A stretch of 64,000 bases of DNA from Pseudomonas alloputida (GTDB lineage: Bacteria; Pseudomonadota; Gammaproteobacteria; Pseudomonadales; Pseudomonadaceae): contig NZ_CP128540.1 in the NCBI RefSeq assembly GCF_021283545.2, positions 2,825,501-2,889,500 on the forward strand. The letters are read 5' to 3'. The notes beneath the pieces were generated by a model. That model was not told the origin of the DNA and made no database searches. It saw only the letters and a list, made by a program, of their open reading frames with translations. Below are positions 7,988-16,482 of the stretch, in pieces. Position 1 is the first letter of the stretch; each line of letters opens with the position of its first letter. The translations under genes and the position numbers were made by a program.

Positions 7988-9439
7988 ATGGACGTCGCCC
8001 CTCGTTCCGTCACTCTTGAAGTGCCTGCCGGTAGCGAGCTGGCCGCCCCGCGCAAGCCATTCAACCTGCTGCGCTGGTATGCCTGGGTCAGTCTGGCCAT
8101 CATTCTCTCGGTGGCTGCCGGGCTGGGGCTGATTTCCAGCCGCTTCATCATCGACGAGAGCGTCGAGCGTGATGCGTTACTCACTGCACAGTTCATTACC
8201 TCCATTGCCGATGCCGAAGTGCGCCATGTGTCGATCCCCAATGTGCGGACCATGGGCGAACTGCTCGACCCGCGCACCGACCGCAATAACTTGCCCGACG
8301 TCGACCCGCAAGCCCGGCGCAAGGCCCGTGGCGAGTTCCTTGACCATATCGCTCACCTGCCCGATATGCTGCTGGCCAATATTTACGCCTTGGACCGCAC
8401 AGTGATCTGGTCCAGCAACCCGGCGCTGATCGGCAAGCTGATCGAAGGCGACGAAGACCTGGATCAGGCTTTCGAGTACAAGATGCGGGTCTCGGCCAGC
8501 TACCACAATTTCGAACAGGCGCGCGCCGAGCAGAAGTTCATCACCCCGCCCAAGCAGTTGTTCATCGAGAACTACATTCCGCTGTTCGATGCCGATGGCG
8601 ATCGGGTCACAGCGATGGTCGAGATTTACAAGGAGCCCCACGACCTGATCGTACGCATCGAACGTGGCCTGATCCTGATCTGGTTGGCTATCACGGTCGG
8701 CGCTGCACTGGTCTATGTCGGCCTTTACGGCATCATGCACCGCGCCGCACGGCTGCTGGCGGTGCAGCAGAAACGACTGATCAGCAGCGAAACCTACGTG
8801 GCACTGGGTGAGGTGTCTTCGGCGGTGGCCCATAGCCTGCGCAACCCGCTGGCCAGCATCCGCTCAAGTGCCGAACTGGCCCAGGCGTTCGACGAAGGCC
8901 CGGCGCAACGCCAGGTCAACGATATCATCAGCCAGGTCGATCGCATGTCGCAATGGATCCGCCAGATGCTGCAGTCACTGCGCCCGCTGAACGACGAGGT
9001 ATTGGCAGTGGACTTGCCGCAGGCGTTGCAGGAAAGCCTGCAGACCTACGCTGTGCCGCTGGCGCGCAGCGGGGTAAGCCTGGACCTGCAACCCTTACCG
9101 GCCGTGCAGGTGTTGGGGCACCCGGTATTGCTGCGCCAGGTATTCAGTAGCCTGATTGCCAATGCCTTGGAGTCGATGGAGCAGGGCGGGCGGTTGCGTA
9201 TCGAGGTGGTACGTCACAACCGGCGCAGCCTGACTTTGCGCCTGTCCGACAATGGCAAGGGCATGAACGAAGAGCAGCAGCGTATGGCTTTTCGACCGTT
9301 CTTTACCACCAAACAGGGTGGGCTGGGGGTGGGGCTGGTGCTGGTGAAACGCATCATGGAACGTTTCGGCGGTACGGTCCGGCTCAGCAGCAGTGAAGGC
9401 CATGGCACAAGGGTTTCGTTAAGTTTCCGACTGGCGTGA
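7988..9439 (+). CDS. Sensor histidine kinase, first of a tandem pair
   Basis: Membrane sensor kinase of 483 residues. A transmembrane helix near residues 35-58 (AWVSLAIILSVAAGLGL) and a second near 228-250 bracket a periplasmic sensor region of about 170 residues. The cytoplasmic part has a HisKA box with phospho-acceptor His282 (AVAHSLRNPLASIRSSAELA) and a HATPase with N box (SLIANALESM), G1 box (SDNGKGM) and GGLGVGLVLVKRIM. It is a clear paralogue of the kinase at 9747, sharing PFNLLRW/EFNLLRW, SVERDA and FIENYIPLFD. The upstream gap (7814-7987) has no sigma54 match. Ligand unknown. Confidence 0.92.
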   Translation: MDVAPRSVTLEVPAGSELAAPRKPFNLLRWYAWVSLAIILSVAAGLGLISSRFIIDESVERDALLTAQFITSIADAEVRHVSIPNVRTMGELLDPRTDRNNLPDVDPQARRKARGEFLDHIAHLPDMLLANIYALDRTVIWSSNPALIGKLIEGDEDLDQAFEYKMRVSASYHNFEQARAEQKFITPPKQLFIENYIPLFDADGDRVTAMVEIYKEPHDLIVRIERGLILIWLAITVGAALVYVGLYGIMHRAARLLAVQQKRLISSETYVALGEVSSAVAHSLRNPLASIRSSAELAQAFDEGPAQRQVNDIISQVDRMSQWIRQMLQSLRPLNDEVLAVDLPQALQESLQTYAVPLARSGVSLDLQPLPAVQVLGHPVLLRQVFSSLIANALESMEQGGRLRIEVVRHNRRSLTLRLSDNGKGMNEEQQRMAFRPFFTTKQGGLGVGLVLVKRIMERFGGTVRLSSSEGHGTRVSLSFRLA

Positions 9440-9512
9440 ATTCGTTAAATGACATCAGGATTGTTCAGTAAGATGTTGATATGAAAAGGATTTGTGTTTT
9501 TTGGGTGATAAT

Positions 9513-9528
9513 CCCCCAAATGTGGGGG
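9513..9528. promoter_or_regulatory. C5/G5 palindrome, candidate activator site B
   Basis: CCCCCAAATGTGGGGG, arms CCCCCA/TGGGGG, in the 307-bp gap (9440-9746) between the two kinase genes. It ends 75 nt before the sigma54 promoter candidate at 9604, a normal distance for an enhancer-binding protein site. The rest of the gap is AT-rich and contains nothing else I recognise. Confidence 0.5.
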
Positions 9529-9603
9529 TTAATCCTCTAATTAATCTTAATAAGTTATGGCAACCTACTGAAAAATAACATTTTTAATTTGGAATGTTTC
9601 TGC

Positions 9604-9619
9604 TGGCCAAGTTTTTGCA
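9604..9619 (+). promoter_or_regulatory. Candidate sigma54 promoter for the kinase-regulator operon
   Basis: TGGCCAAGTTTTTGCA has perfect GG-N10-GC spacing, TGGC at -24 and TTTGCA at -12. Transcription would start near 9631 and run into the second kinase and the sigma54-dependent regulator, so the regulator could activate its own operon. Confidence 0.55.
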
Positions 9620-9746
9620 GCGAAGTTTGTGAAGCGCGACACGCGACAAATGGCAGCTGCGACTGCCCAGGTGGATTGCTACCCAGTGGCTGCTGCCATT
9701 GGCCTTGATGCAGTTCTGAACGTACGCCCTGCGCGGGAACCACGCG

Positions 9747-11240
9747 ATGCAGATGCTGGAAGACGAAGTGCCCGACAAGGCCAATGCGCCCGCCAGCGGA
9801 CGGCCCGTACCCTTGCGTGAATTCAACCTGCTGCGCTGGTTTTCGGTGATCAGCCTGTTGATCATTACCTCGGTGGCAGGTGGGCTGGGTTACGTTTCGA
9901 CGCGCTTCGTGGTGCGCGACAGCGTGGAGCGCGATGCCATGCTTACCGCGCAGTTCATTCAGGCAATGGCCCAGGCCGAAGTGCGGCATTCGCAATTGCC
10001 GCCTGGCACCACCATGGGCGAGTTGCTGGACCCGCGGCTGGACCTGCAGCACTTGCAGGTCACCCCGGCCCTGGCCGAATCGACCCGGATCGAGTTCCTC
10101 GATCATGTCGAGCACCTGCCGGACACCTTGCTGGCCAATGTCTATGCCCGCGACCGCACCATTGTCTGGTCCACCAACGTGGAGCTGATTGGCAAGCGGA
10201 TAGAGGCTGATGGCGATCTTGAGCGCGCCTTCCGCTCGCGCAAGGCGGTGTCGGCCAGCTATCACAAGGTTGCGGATGATCGTGAGGAGCAGAAGTTTCA
10301 GCGCGCACCACGCTACCTGTTCATCGAGAACTACATCCCGCTGTTCGACAGCCAGGGTGAGCAGGTACTGGCCATGGTGGAAATCTACAAGGAGCCGCAA
10401 GACCTCATCCGGCGCATCCAGCGCGGCTATGTGCTGATCTGGGCCTCGACACTGGTGGGTGGGGCGTTGATCTACTTCGGCCTGTTCTGGATCGTGCGCC
10501 GGGCGGCACATATGCTGCACCTGCAGCAGGACAGGCTGGTGGCAAGCGAAACCTACGTTGCGCTGGGTGAAATGTCGTCGGCAGTGGCTCACAGCATGCG
10601 TAACCCGCTGGCCAACATACGCTCCAGCGCCGAACTTGCCCAGGAAACCGCCAACGCTGCTGCGCAGAAGAACATCACTGACATCATCAGCCAGGTCGAC
10701 CGCATGTCGCGCTGGGTGCGCGATCTGCTGGTGTCGTTGCGCCCGGCCAGTGACGAACCCGAGGCCGTGGACCTGGTGGCGGCCATCGAGGACACCCACC
10801 TGGCCTTCGCCCAGCAGATCGAACGCAACGGCGTGCGTTTCCATTTCGAAGGGCCTGACGTGCAGTGGGTGGTCAGCCAGCCGCTGCAGCTTACGCAGAT
10901 TCTCAACAGCCTGTTTTCCAACGCCCTGGAGGCCATGCCCGCTGGCGGGATGCTCAATGCCCAGGTCAATGTGCAAGAAGGCGTGCGTGCCGAGTTCGTG
11001 CTGACCGACACCGGCAAAGGCATGAGCCAGCAGCAGGAACGGATGGTGTTCAAACCGTTCTTCACGACCAAGCAGGGTGGTCTCGGTGTGGGCCTGGCCC
11101 TGGTCAAACGCATCATGGAACGTTTTGGCGGCTCGGTCAGCCTGAGCAGCCGCGAAGAGGAAGGAACCCGCGTCAGCCTTACATTCAATATTGCAGCGGG
11201 AGGGGAACATGGAGCACAGCATCCTGGTCGTCGAGGATGA
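9747..11240 (+). CDS. Sensor histidine kinase, second of a tandem pair
   Basis: Sensor kinase of 497 residues, paralogous to the upstream kinase over its whole length. Two membrane helices (WFSVISLLIITSVAGGLGYV and LIWASTLVGGALIYFGLFW) enclose a periplasmic domain. HisKA has AVAHSMRNPLANIRSSAELA with His282, the same residue number as in the paralogue; the HATPase has SLFSNALEAMPAGG, TDTGKGM and GGLGVGLALVKRIM. Its end overlaps the regulator's start at 11209 by 32 nt, so kinase and regulator are co-translated and probably a cognate pair. The ATG at 9747 is used because the conserved membrane segment begins about 30 residues later, as in the first kinase. Confidence 0.92.
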   Translation: MQMLEDEVPDKANAPASGRPVPLREFNLLRWFSVISLLIITSVAGGLGYVSTRFVVRDSVERDAMLTAQFIQAMAQAEVRHSQLPPGTTMGELLDPRLDLQHLQVTPALAESTRIEFLDHVEHLPDTLLANVYARDRTIVWSTNVELIGKRIEADGDLERAFRSRKAVSASYHKVADDREEQKFQRAPRYLFIENYIPLFDSQGEQVLAMVEIYKEPQDLIRRIQRGYVLIWASTLVGGALIYFGLFWIVRRAAHMLHLQQDRLVASETYVALGEMSSAVAHSMRNPLANIRSSAELAQETANAAAQKNITDIISQVDRMSRWVRDLLVSLRPASDEPEAVDLVAAIEDTHLAFAQQIERNGVRFHFEGPDVQWVVSQPLQLTQILNSLFSNALEAMPAGGMLNAQVNVQEGVRAEFVLTDTGKGMSQQQERMVFKPFFTTKQGGLGVGLALVKRIMERFGGSVSLSSREEEGTRVSLTFNIAAGGEHGAQHPGRRG

Positions 11241-12636
11241 TGAAATCCTTGCCGACAACATTCGCACTTACCTCAGCCTCAAGGGCTACGAAGTCATCGT
11301 GTGCCACAGCGCGGAGCTGGCGTTGGAGCAGATCAAGCGGGCGCAACCTGACGCGGTGCTGACCGACAACTCGTTGCCAGGCATGAGCGGGCACGACCTG
11401 CTGCGCACGCTGGTGGCCCAGGCGCCGGACCTGAAAGTGATCATGATGACCGGCTACGGCAATGTCGAAGATGCCGTGCAGGCGATGAAGGAGGGCGCCT
11501 TTCATTACCTGACCAAGCCGGTGGTACTGGCCGAGCTCAAACTGACCCTGGACAAGGCCCTGGCTACCGAGCGCATGGAGCGCACGCTGTCGTTCTACCA
11601 GGAGCGCGAGGCGCAGAAGTCCGGGTTGCAGGCTTTGATCGGCGAGTCGCCGGTGATGCTCACCCTCAAGCACACCCTGCGCCAGGTGCTCGATGCCGAG
11701 CGGCGCATGGCCAGTGACGACCTGCCACCGGTGCTGATCGAAGGCGAGACCGGTACTGGCAAGGAACTGGTGGCCCGTGCCCTGCATTTCGATGGTTCGC
11801 GCAGTAAAGGGCCTTTCATCGAGTTCAATTGCGCTTCGATCCCTGCCAACCTGCTTGAGGCCGAACTGTTTGGCCACGAGAAGGGCGCGTTCACCGATGC
11901 CAAGGAACGCCGGGTAGGCCTGGTGGAGGCTGCCGATGGCGGTACCTTGTTCCTTGACGAGATCGGCGAAATGGACCTGGTGCTGCAGGCCAAGCTGCTC
12001 AAGTTGCTGGAAGACCGCAGCATCCGCCGGATTGGTGCCGTGAAGGAACGCAAGGTCGATCTGCGGGTGATCAGCGCCACCAACTGTAACCTGGAGCAAA
12101 TGGTGCAGCAGGGCAAATTCAGGCGTGACCTGTTCTTCCGCCTTCGCATTATCGCCCTGAAGGTGCCGCGCCTGTATTCGCGTGGGCAGGACATCCTGCT
12201 ACTGGCGCGGCATTTCCTTGCCCACCATAGCCGGCGCTATGGCAAGCCGAACCTGCGCTTTTCGGCCGAGGCCGAAAGCCTGCTGCTCGGTTATAGCTGG
12301 CCTGGCAATGTGCGTGAATTGCGCAACATGCTGGAGCAGACGGTGTTGCTGGCGCCGAACGAGGTGGTGCAAGCGCATCAGTTGAACCTGTGCATGACCT
12401 TGGTTGACGAGCCGTTGGCGCAACAGCCGATGGCGGCCATGTTCGAAATGCCGCGGCACGAGCCAGAACCGGGGACAAGCCTGCCTGACATGGAGCGTGA
12501 CCTTGTCTGCAAGACCCTGGACCGCACCGACTGGAACGTGACCAAGTCGGCGCGGATGCTTGGGTTGTCGCGGGATATGCTGCGTTACCGGATCGAAAAG
12601 CTGGGGCTGACCCGGCCTGACAAGCGTCAGTGGTAG
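11209..12636 (+). CDS. NtrC-family sigma54-dependent response regulator
   Basis: Phosphorylation-controlled activator of sigma54 RNA polymerase, 475 residues from the ATG at 11209 (an in-frame ATG at 11191 has weaker support). Receiver domain 1-115 with acidic pocket EDD (9-11), phospho-acceptor Asp53 (LTDNSLPG) and TKP switch lysine. AAA+ domain from about 140 to 380 with Walker A GETGTGKE, Walker B GGTLFLDEIGEMD and arginine-finger region. The sigma54-contact loop reads GAFTDA instead of the usual GAFTGA. C-terminal Fis-type helix-turn-helix (WNVTKSARMLGLSRDMLRYR). Targets are unknown; the palindromes at 7183, 9513 and 35378 are my candidates. Confidence 0.95.
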   Translation: MEHSILVVEDDEILADNIRTYLSLKGYEVIVCHSAELALEQIKRAQPDAVLTDNSLPGMSGHDLLRTLVAQAPDLKVIMMTGYGNVEDAVQAMKEGAFHYLTKPVVLAELKLTLDKALATERMERTLSFYQEREAQKSGLQALIGESPVMLTLKHTLRQVLDAERRMASDDLPPVLIEGETGTGKELVARALHFDGSRSKGPFIEFNCASIPANLLEAELFGHEKGAFTDAKERRVGLVEAADGGTLFLDEIGEMDLVLQAKLLKLLEDRSIRRIGAVKERKVDLRVISATNCNLEQMVQQGKFRRDLFFRLRIIALKVPRLYSRGQDILLLARHFLAHHSRRYGKPNLRFSAEAESLLLGYSWPGNVRELRNMLEQTVLLAPNEVVQAHQLNLCMTLVDEPLAQQPMAAMFEMPRHEPEPGTSLPDMERDLVCKTLDRTDWNVTKSARMLGLSRDMLRYRIEKLGLTRPDKRQW

Positions 12637-12650
12637 TACAGGCCGTGTCG

Positions 12651-12953
12651 TCAGGGGTTACCTGTGCCTGAGCTGCCTTCTCCTTGCCGGCCGGTACCTT
12701 CCGACCCACTGCCCTCCATACCCGGCAGATCGCGGTTGTCATTCTGCTTGGCTGGCGGGCTTTGCGGTTCGTTGCCCTGTATGCGCGGGTCGGTGGCCCG
12801 CGGCAAGGGCTTCTCGATCGGGTTGAGGGTGCTGTCCACGCCGGGTTGTGGCGCCGTATTGTGCGGGTCGTCGGGGTAGGTCGGACCTGTGCCGACAGCA
12901 AAGGCCAGCGGCGAGGCGAGCAGGGCAATCGACAGGAGGGTTGAGCGGGGCAT
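12651..12953 (-). CDS. Small secreted Pro/Gly-rich protein of unknown function
   Basis: A 100-residue product with a good signal peptide (MPRSTLLSIALLASPLAFA, cleaved after AFA) and a disordered mature part rich in Pro, Gly, Asn and Asp (DDPHNTAPQPG, GSGSEGTGRQGEG). Start at 12953 is preceded by AAGGAG. It lies 86 nt downstream of gntP on the same strand with a stem-loop between. I recognise no domain. It resembles the short low-complexity periplasmic proteins common in Pseudomonas. Confidence 0.7.
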   Translation of the reverse strand: MPRSTLLSIALLASPLAFAVGTGPTYPDDPHNTAPQPGVDSTLNPIEKPLPRATDPRIQGNEPQSPPAKQNDNRDLPGMEGSGSEGTGRQGEGSSGTGNP

Positions 12954-12972
12954 GGCAGGCTCCTTTGCTGTA

Positions 12973-13007
12973 CGGGTAAGGCTCATACTTCCCTTTGGCC
13001 TTACCCG
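12973..13007 (-). terminator. Stem-loop between gntP and the small secreted protein gene
   Basis: CGGGTAAGGC and GCCTTACCCG form a perfect 10-bp stem with a 15-nt loop, 33 nt past the gntP stop. No T-run follows on the minus strand, so it may be an attenuator or mRNA-stabilising hairpin rather than a full intrinsic terminator. Confidence 0.4.
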
Positions 13008-13039
13008 GAACGTCAACGTGCCATTACCCCGATCAACGG

Positions 13040-14392
13040 TCACACCACCAGCGACAGCAACATGATGAAAATGATGCCGACGATGGACAGGATCGTCTCC
13101 ATCATGCTCCAGGTCTTGAAGGTTTCTGCCACGGTCATGTTGAAGTACTGCTTCACCAGCCAGAAACCGGCATCGTTCACATGCGACAGGATCAGCGAGC
13201 CGGCACCGGTGGCCAGTACCAACAGCTCACGGTTCACCCCCGGCACGAGGTCGATCACCGGTGCCACGATACCCGCGCCGGTGATGGTGGCGACCGTGGC
13301 GGAGCCGGTCGCGATGCGGATCACCGCCGCCACCAGCCATGCCAGCATGATCGGCGAAATTTCTGCCTGGACAGCCATCTGCCCGATCACGTTGCCTACG
13401 CCGGTATCCACCAGCATTTGCTTGAAGCCACCGCCAGCGCCGACGATCAGCACGATGGCGGCAGTCGGTGCCAGGCTCTGGTCGAGCATCTTCATGATCT
13501 GCTGGCGGTTGAAGCCGCGGGCCGAGCCGAAGGTGTAGAAGGCCAGTAACAGGGCGGCGAGCAGGGCGGTGATCGGGTGACCGATCAGGTCCATCCACTG
13601 GCGCACGATGTGCTCGGCAGGCAGCACCACGTCGGCGAACGTTTTCAGCAGCATCAACGCGACCGGCAGCAGTACAGTGATCAGGGTAATGCTGAAGCTT
13701 GGCAGGTTGCCCTGATCGGAGTCCTTGGCGATCTGGTCCATCAGCTCCTGGGACGGGTTGCCCGGGATGTAGCGGGAAATGAAGTTACCGAACAGAGGGC
13801 CGGCGATGATCGCGGTGGGCAGTGCGACGATCAGGCCGTAGAAGATGGTCTTGCCAATGTCAGCGTGGAAAATGCCGATCGCCAGCAAGGGGCCCGGGTG
13901 TGGTGGCACCAGACCGTGCACCACCGACAGGCCGGCCAGCAGCGGAATGCCGATTTTCACCAACGAGACGCCCGAGCGCCGGGCGACGATGAACACCAGT
14001 GGAATCAGCAGCACAAAGCCGATTTCGAAGAACAGCGGGATGCCCACCAGGAAGGCGGCGAACATCATCGCCCAATGCACGTTCTTCTTGCCGAAGGCGC
14101 GGATGAGGGTTTGCGCGATCTGGTCGGCACCACCGGAGTCGGCCATCAGCTTGCCGAGCATGGTGCCCAGGGCGAGCACGATACCGACGAAGCCGAGTAC
14201 GCCGCCAAAACCGTCCTGGAACGATTTCATGACCTTGGCCACCGGCATGCCGGAAGTCAGGCCCAGGAAGCCGGCCGCGAGGGTGAGGGCGACGAAGGGG
14301 TGAACCTTGAAGTGGGTGATCAGCAGGATCAGCCCGACGATGGTAACCAGCGCGTCGAGCAGCAGGAAGGTATCAGTAGCCAGTCCGAACAT
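13040..14392 (-). CDS. gntP: Gluconate:H+ symporter, GntP family
   Basis: Inner-membrane gluconate permease of 450 residues with about 12-14 hydrophobic segments. Family signatures include the N-terminal LLITHFKVHPFVALTLAAG, HGLVPPHPGPLLAIGIF and GAGGGFKQMLVDTGVG, and a hydrophobic end (IIFIMLLSLVV). It supplies gluconate to the kinase encoded next to it. The 111 bp between gntP and gnuK contain a copy of the putative GntR operator (14465-14478), so gntP has its own regulated promoter. Confidence 0.93.
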   Translation of the reverse strand: MFGLATDTFLLLDALVTIVGLILLITHFKVHPFVALTLAAGFLGLTSGMPVAKVMKSFQDGFGGVLGFVGIVLALGTMLGKLMADSGGADQIAQTLIRAFGKKNVHWAMMFAAFLVGIPLFFEIGFVLLIPLVFIVARRSGVSLVKIGIPLLAGLSVVHGLVPPHPGPLLAIGIFHADIGKTIFYGLIVALPTAIIAGPLFGNFISRYIPGNPSQELMDQIAKDSDQGNLPSFSITLITVLLPVALMLLKTFADVVLPAEHIVRQWMDLIGHPITALLAALLLAFYTFGSARGFNRQQIMKMLDQSLAPTAAIVLIVGAGGGFKQMLVDTGVGNVIGQMAVQAEISPIMLAWLVAAVIRIATGSATVATITGAGIVAPVIDLVPGVNRELLVLATGAGSLILSHVNDAGFWLVKQYFNMTVAETFKTWSMMETILSIVGIIFIMLLSLVV

Positions 14393-14464
14393 GGTTTGAA
14401 GGCCTCGGTCTTATCGTTGTTTTGGGCGTAGCTTTTTGGAGTCTTTGCCGCGTTTACGGGTTGG

Positions 14465-14478
14465 GGTAGCGCTGTCTT
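14465..14478. promoter_or_regulatory. GntR operator candidate 1 (gntP)
   Basis: GGTAGCGCTGTCTT, with AGCGCT centred in a near-palindrome, 73 nt upstream of gntP. The same 13-base core occurs inverted at 15191-15204 and as a longer palindrome at 15061-15076. Confidence 0.6.
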
Positions 14479-14503
14479 TGGTGAGACGGAAATGCCGCCG
14501 AGG

Positions 14504-15043
14504 TCAGGCGGTTTGCGCCAGGCCCGGCTCACCGCAGTGCTTTAGCCAGTGGTCCACCGCTTCGGCCAGTGCTTCGATCGGTTGGGTGGCGTCCAGTGCA
14601 AGTGTCAGTGGCTCGCCGCGTGGCGATTCCAGGGCCGCGAACTGGCTGTCGATGAGGCTGGCCGGCATGAAGTGCCCTGGGCGAGCCAGCACGCGTTTTT
14701 CGGCCTCGGCAGGCGACAGTTCGAGGAACACGAACACCAGCCCGGGCATGGCATCGCGCAGGGTGTCGCGGTAGCGGCGCTTGAGTGCCGAGCAGGTCAG
14801 GATCGGGCGTTCACCGGCCTGGGTGGTGGCTTGCAACTCTTCACCAAGGCGGACCAGCCAGCCGGCACGGTCGCTGTCGTCCAGCGGGATGCCAGCGCTC
14901 ATCTTGCGGATGTTTTCGGCAGGGTGGAAAGCGTCGCCTTCGATCAGGCGGCCGCCGCTTCTGGCAGCGATGGCGGCGCCGATGCAGCTTTTGCCACAAC
15001 CGGCTACGCCCATCACCACAATGGCGGACAGGGGAGAATTCAT
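14504..15043 (-). CDS. gnuK: Gluconokinase
   Basis: ATP-dependent phosphorylation of gluconate to 6-phosphogluconate, feeding the Entner-Doudoroff pathway. 179 residues, the usual size. P-loop VMGVAGCGKSCIG at the N-terminus, then GDAFHPAENIRKMSAGIPLDD, the gluconate-binding region, and CSALKRRYRD. Start at 15043 with AGGAGG upstream; the frame open to 15229 runs through the operator region and is not used. Divergent from gntR. Confidence 0.95.
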   Translation of the reverse strand: MNSPLSAIVVMGVAGCGKSCIGAAIAARSGGRLIEGDAFHPAENIRKMSAGIPLDDSDRAGWLVRLGEELQATTQAGERPILTCSALKRRYRDTLRDAMPGLVFVFLELSPAEAEKRVLARPGHFMPASLIDSQFAALESPRGEPLTLALDATQPIEALAEAVDHWLKHCGEPGLAQTA

Positions 15044-15060
15044 CAGTACCTCCTGCGGGT

Positions 15061-15076
15061 GAGATAGCGCTGTCTC
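15061..15076. promoter_or_regulatory. GntR operator candidate 2 (gnuK)
   Basis: GAGATAGCGCTGTCTC, an almost perfect palindrome around AGCGCT, 17 nt upstream of the gnuK start. A repressor here would block the start of the gene. Confidence 0.65.
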
Positions 15077-15190
15077 GCCGATGACGAACAGCCACCTCCC
15101 CGGTGTTATTGGTCTTGTCCTTACGCAGTATGGACGCCTGGTGGCGAGCGCGTGGTGGCTGCTACCAAAGATTACATTGCCTGCATCCTG

Positions 15191-15204
15191 AGACAGCGCT
15201 ACCT
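15191..15204. promoter_or_regulatory. GntR operator candidate 3 (gntR)
   Basis: AGACAGCGCTACCT, the reverse complement of the gntP-side site (AGGTAGCGCTGTCT), 45 nt upstream of gntR. Fits autoregulation. Confidence 0.65.
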
Positions 15205-15249
15205 TAGTGGCCGTTCCCTCTCCTTGCAAGTAGTAAAATTACAACATTC

Positions 15250-16269
15250 ATGTCCCGCACCGGCTCCCGAACTACAGGTCGTCCCACCCTGGCCGAAGTT
15301 GCCAGGCTTTCCGGGGTTTCCCCGATTACCGCTTCGCGCGCCTTGCGTGGGGTCAGCACCGTTGCGCCTGACCTGGTGGAAAAGGTCATCGCCGCAGCGG
15401 CGAACCTTGGCTATGTGGCCAACCCGGCCGCCCGGGCGCTGGCCTCGGCACGCAGCCAGTCGGTGGTGGTGTTGATCCCGTCGTTGTCCAACCAACTGTT
15501 CATCGACACCCTGGAGGCCATTCACGAGGTCATGCGCCCTCGTGGGCTAGAGGTGCTGATCGGCAACTATCATTACGACCTTGCCGAAGAAGAGAACCTG
15601 ATCCGCAATTACCTGGCCTATCAGCCCTGCGGCATTTTGCTGACCGGCTTCGAGCGCAGCGATGCTGCCCGGCAGATGCTGGTTGCCAGCGGCGTGCCGT
15701 GTGTGCACATGATGGAGCTCAATGGCGAGCCAGGGGCTTTGTCGGTCGGCTTCTCGCAGCATCAGGCCGGGCGTGCTGCTGCACGGCACCTGATCGAGCG
15801 CGGGCGCAAGCGCCTTGCATTCATTGCCGCGCAGCTGGACCCGAGGGTGATGCAGCGTGCCGAGGGTTTCCGTCAGGCTTTGGCAGAGGCTGGTTTGCAG
15901 GCTGCGGAGCTGGAGGTATTGGCCCCGGAGCCATCGTCGATTGCCCTGGGCAGTGTGCTGTTCAGCCAGCTGATGCAGCAGGCGCCGGATGTCGACGGTA
16001 TCTTCTTCTGTAACGACGACCTGGCTCAGGGCGCGGTGCTGCAGGCCTTGCGTCAAGGGGTGGAGGTGCCACGCCAGGTGGCGATGGTCGGTTTCAACGA
16101 TCTCCCGGCCTCGGCGCATATGGTGCCACGGCTGACCTCCATTCGCACACCGCGGGCTGCGGTGGGGCGGGGCGCGGCACAGGCGCTGCTGGCGTTGCTG
16201 GATGGGAAGCGGGTGACGAATGCGCAGCAGGATCTGGGCTTTGAGCTGATGGTGCGCGAGAGCACCTGA
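15250..16269 (+). CDS. gntR: LacI-family gluconate repressor
   Basis: Repressor of 339 residues with LacI architecture: an N-terminal helix-turn-helix (PTLAEVARLSGVSPITASRALRG, residues 13-35), hinge (NPAARALASARSQ), and a periplasmic-binding-protein-like effector domain with VDGIFFCNDDLAQGAVLQAL and AMVGFNDLPAS. Its position divergent from gnuK, and the three shared operators around gntP, gnuK and gntR, point to gluconate or 6-phosphogluconate as effector, as known for Pseudomonas GntR. Confidence 0.92.
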   Translation: MSRTGSRTTGRPTLAEVARLSGVSPITASRALRGVSTVAPDLVEKVIAAAANLGYVANPAARALASARSQSVVVLIPSLSNQLFIDTLEAIHEVMRPRGLEVLIGNYHYDLAEEENLIRNYLAYQPCGILLTGFERSDAARQMLVASGVPCVHMMELNGEPGALSVGFSQHQAGRAAARHLIERGRKRLAFIAAQLDPRVMQRAEGFRQALAEAGLQAAELEVLAPEPSSIALGSVLFSQLMQQAPDVDGIFFCNDDLAQGAVLQALRQGVEVPRQVAMVGFNDLPASAHMVPRLTSIRTPRAAVGRGAAQALLALLDGKRVTNAQQDLGFELMVREST

Positions 16270-16385
16270 GAGTGCCCGCCAAGGCCTTCTCGCGCGACTC
16301 CCACAGGAATGATTGGCCCGAAACGAAGGTGCAGCGGGTTTTCCTGCGAAGCAGGCGACGCGGGGCATGGCACTGGCTGCGCCGG

Positions 16386-16414
16386 TGTTCGCGGGTGAAC
16401 CCGCTCCTACAGGC
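16386..16414 (+). repeat. P. putida-type REP element
   Basis: Extragenic palindrome with core gcgggtgaacccgctcct in the 213-bp gap between gntR and the PAS-MCP gene. Its complement reads ..tgtaggagcgggttcaccc.., the same sequence that was split by the IS110 insertion at 53820/55866. A second, degraded copy may precede it near 16290-16370. Confidence 0.8.
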
Positions 16415-16482
16415 GCTGTAGATGCCACGACTTGCCAACGGCGATCTATGCTCAGAAAACCGCGCATAGGGAGCCCCGCGAC

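Noticed and set aside
9555..11267. 570-residue minus-strand open frame opposite the second kinase
   Set aside because: Shadow of a well-supported histidine kinase gene; no domain and biased composition.
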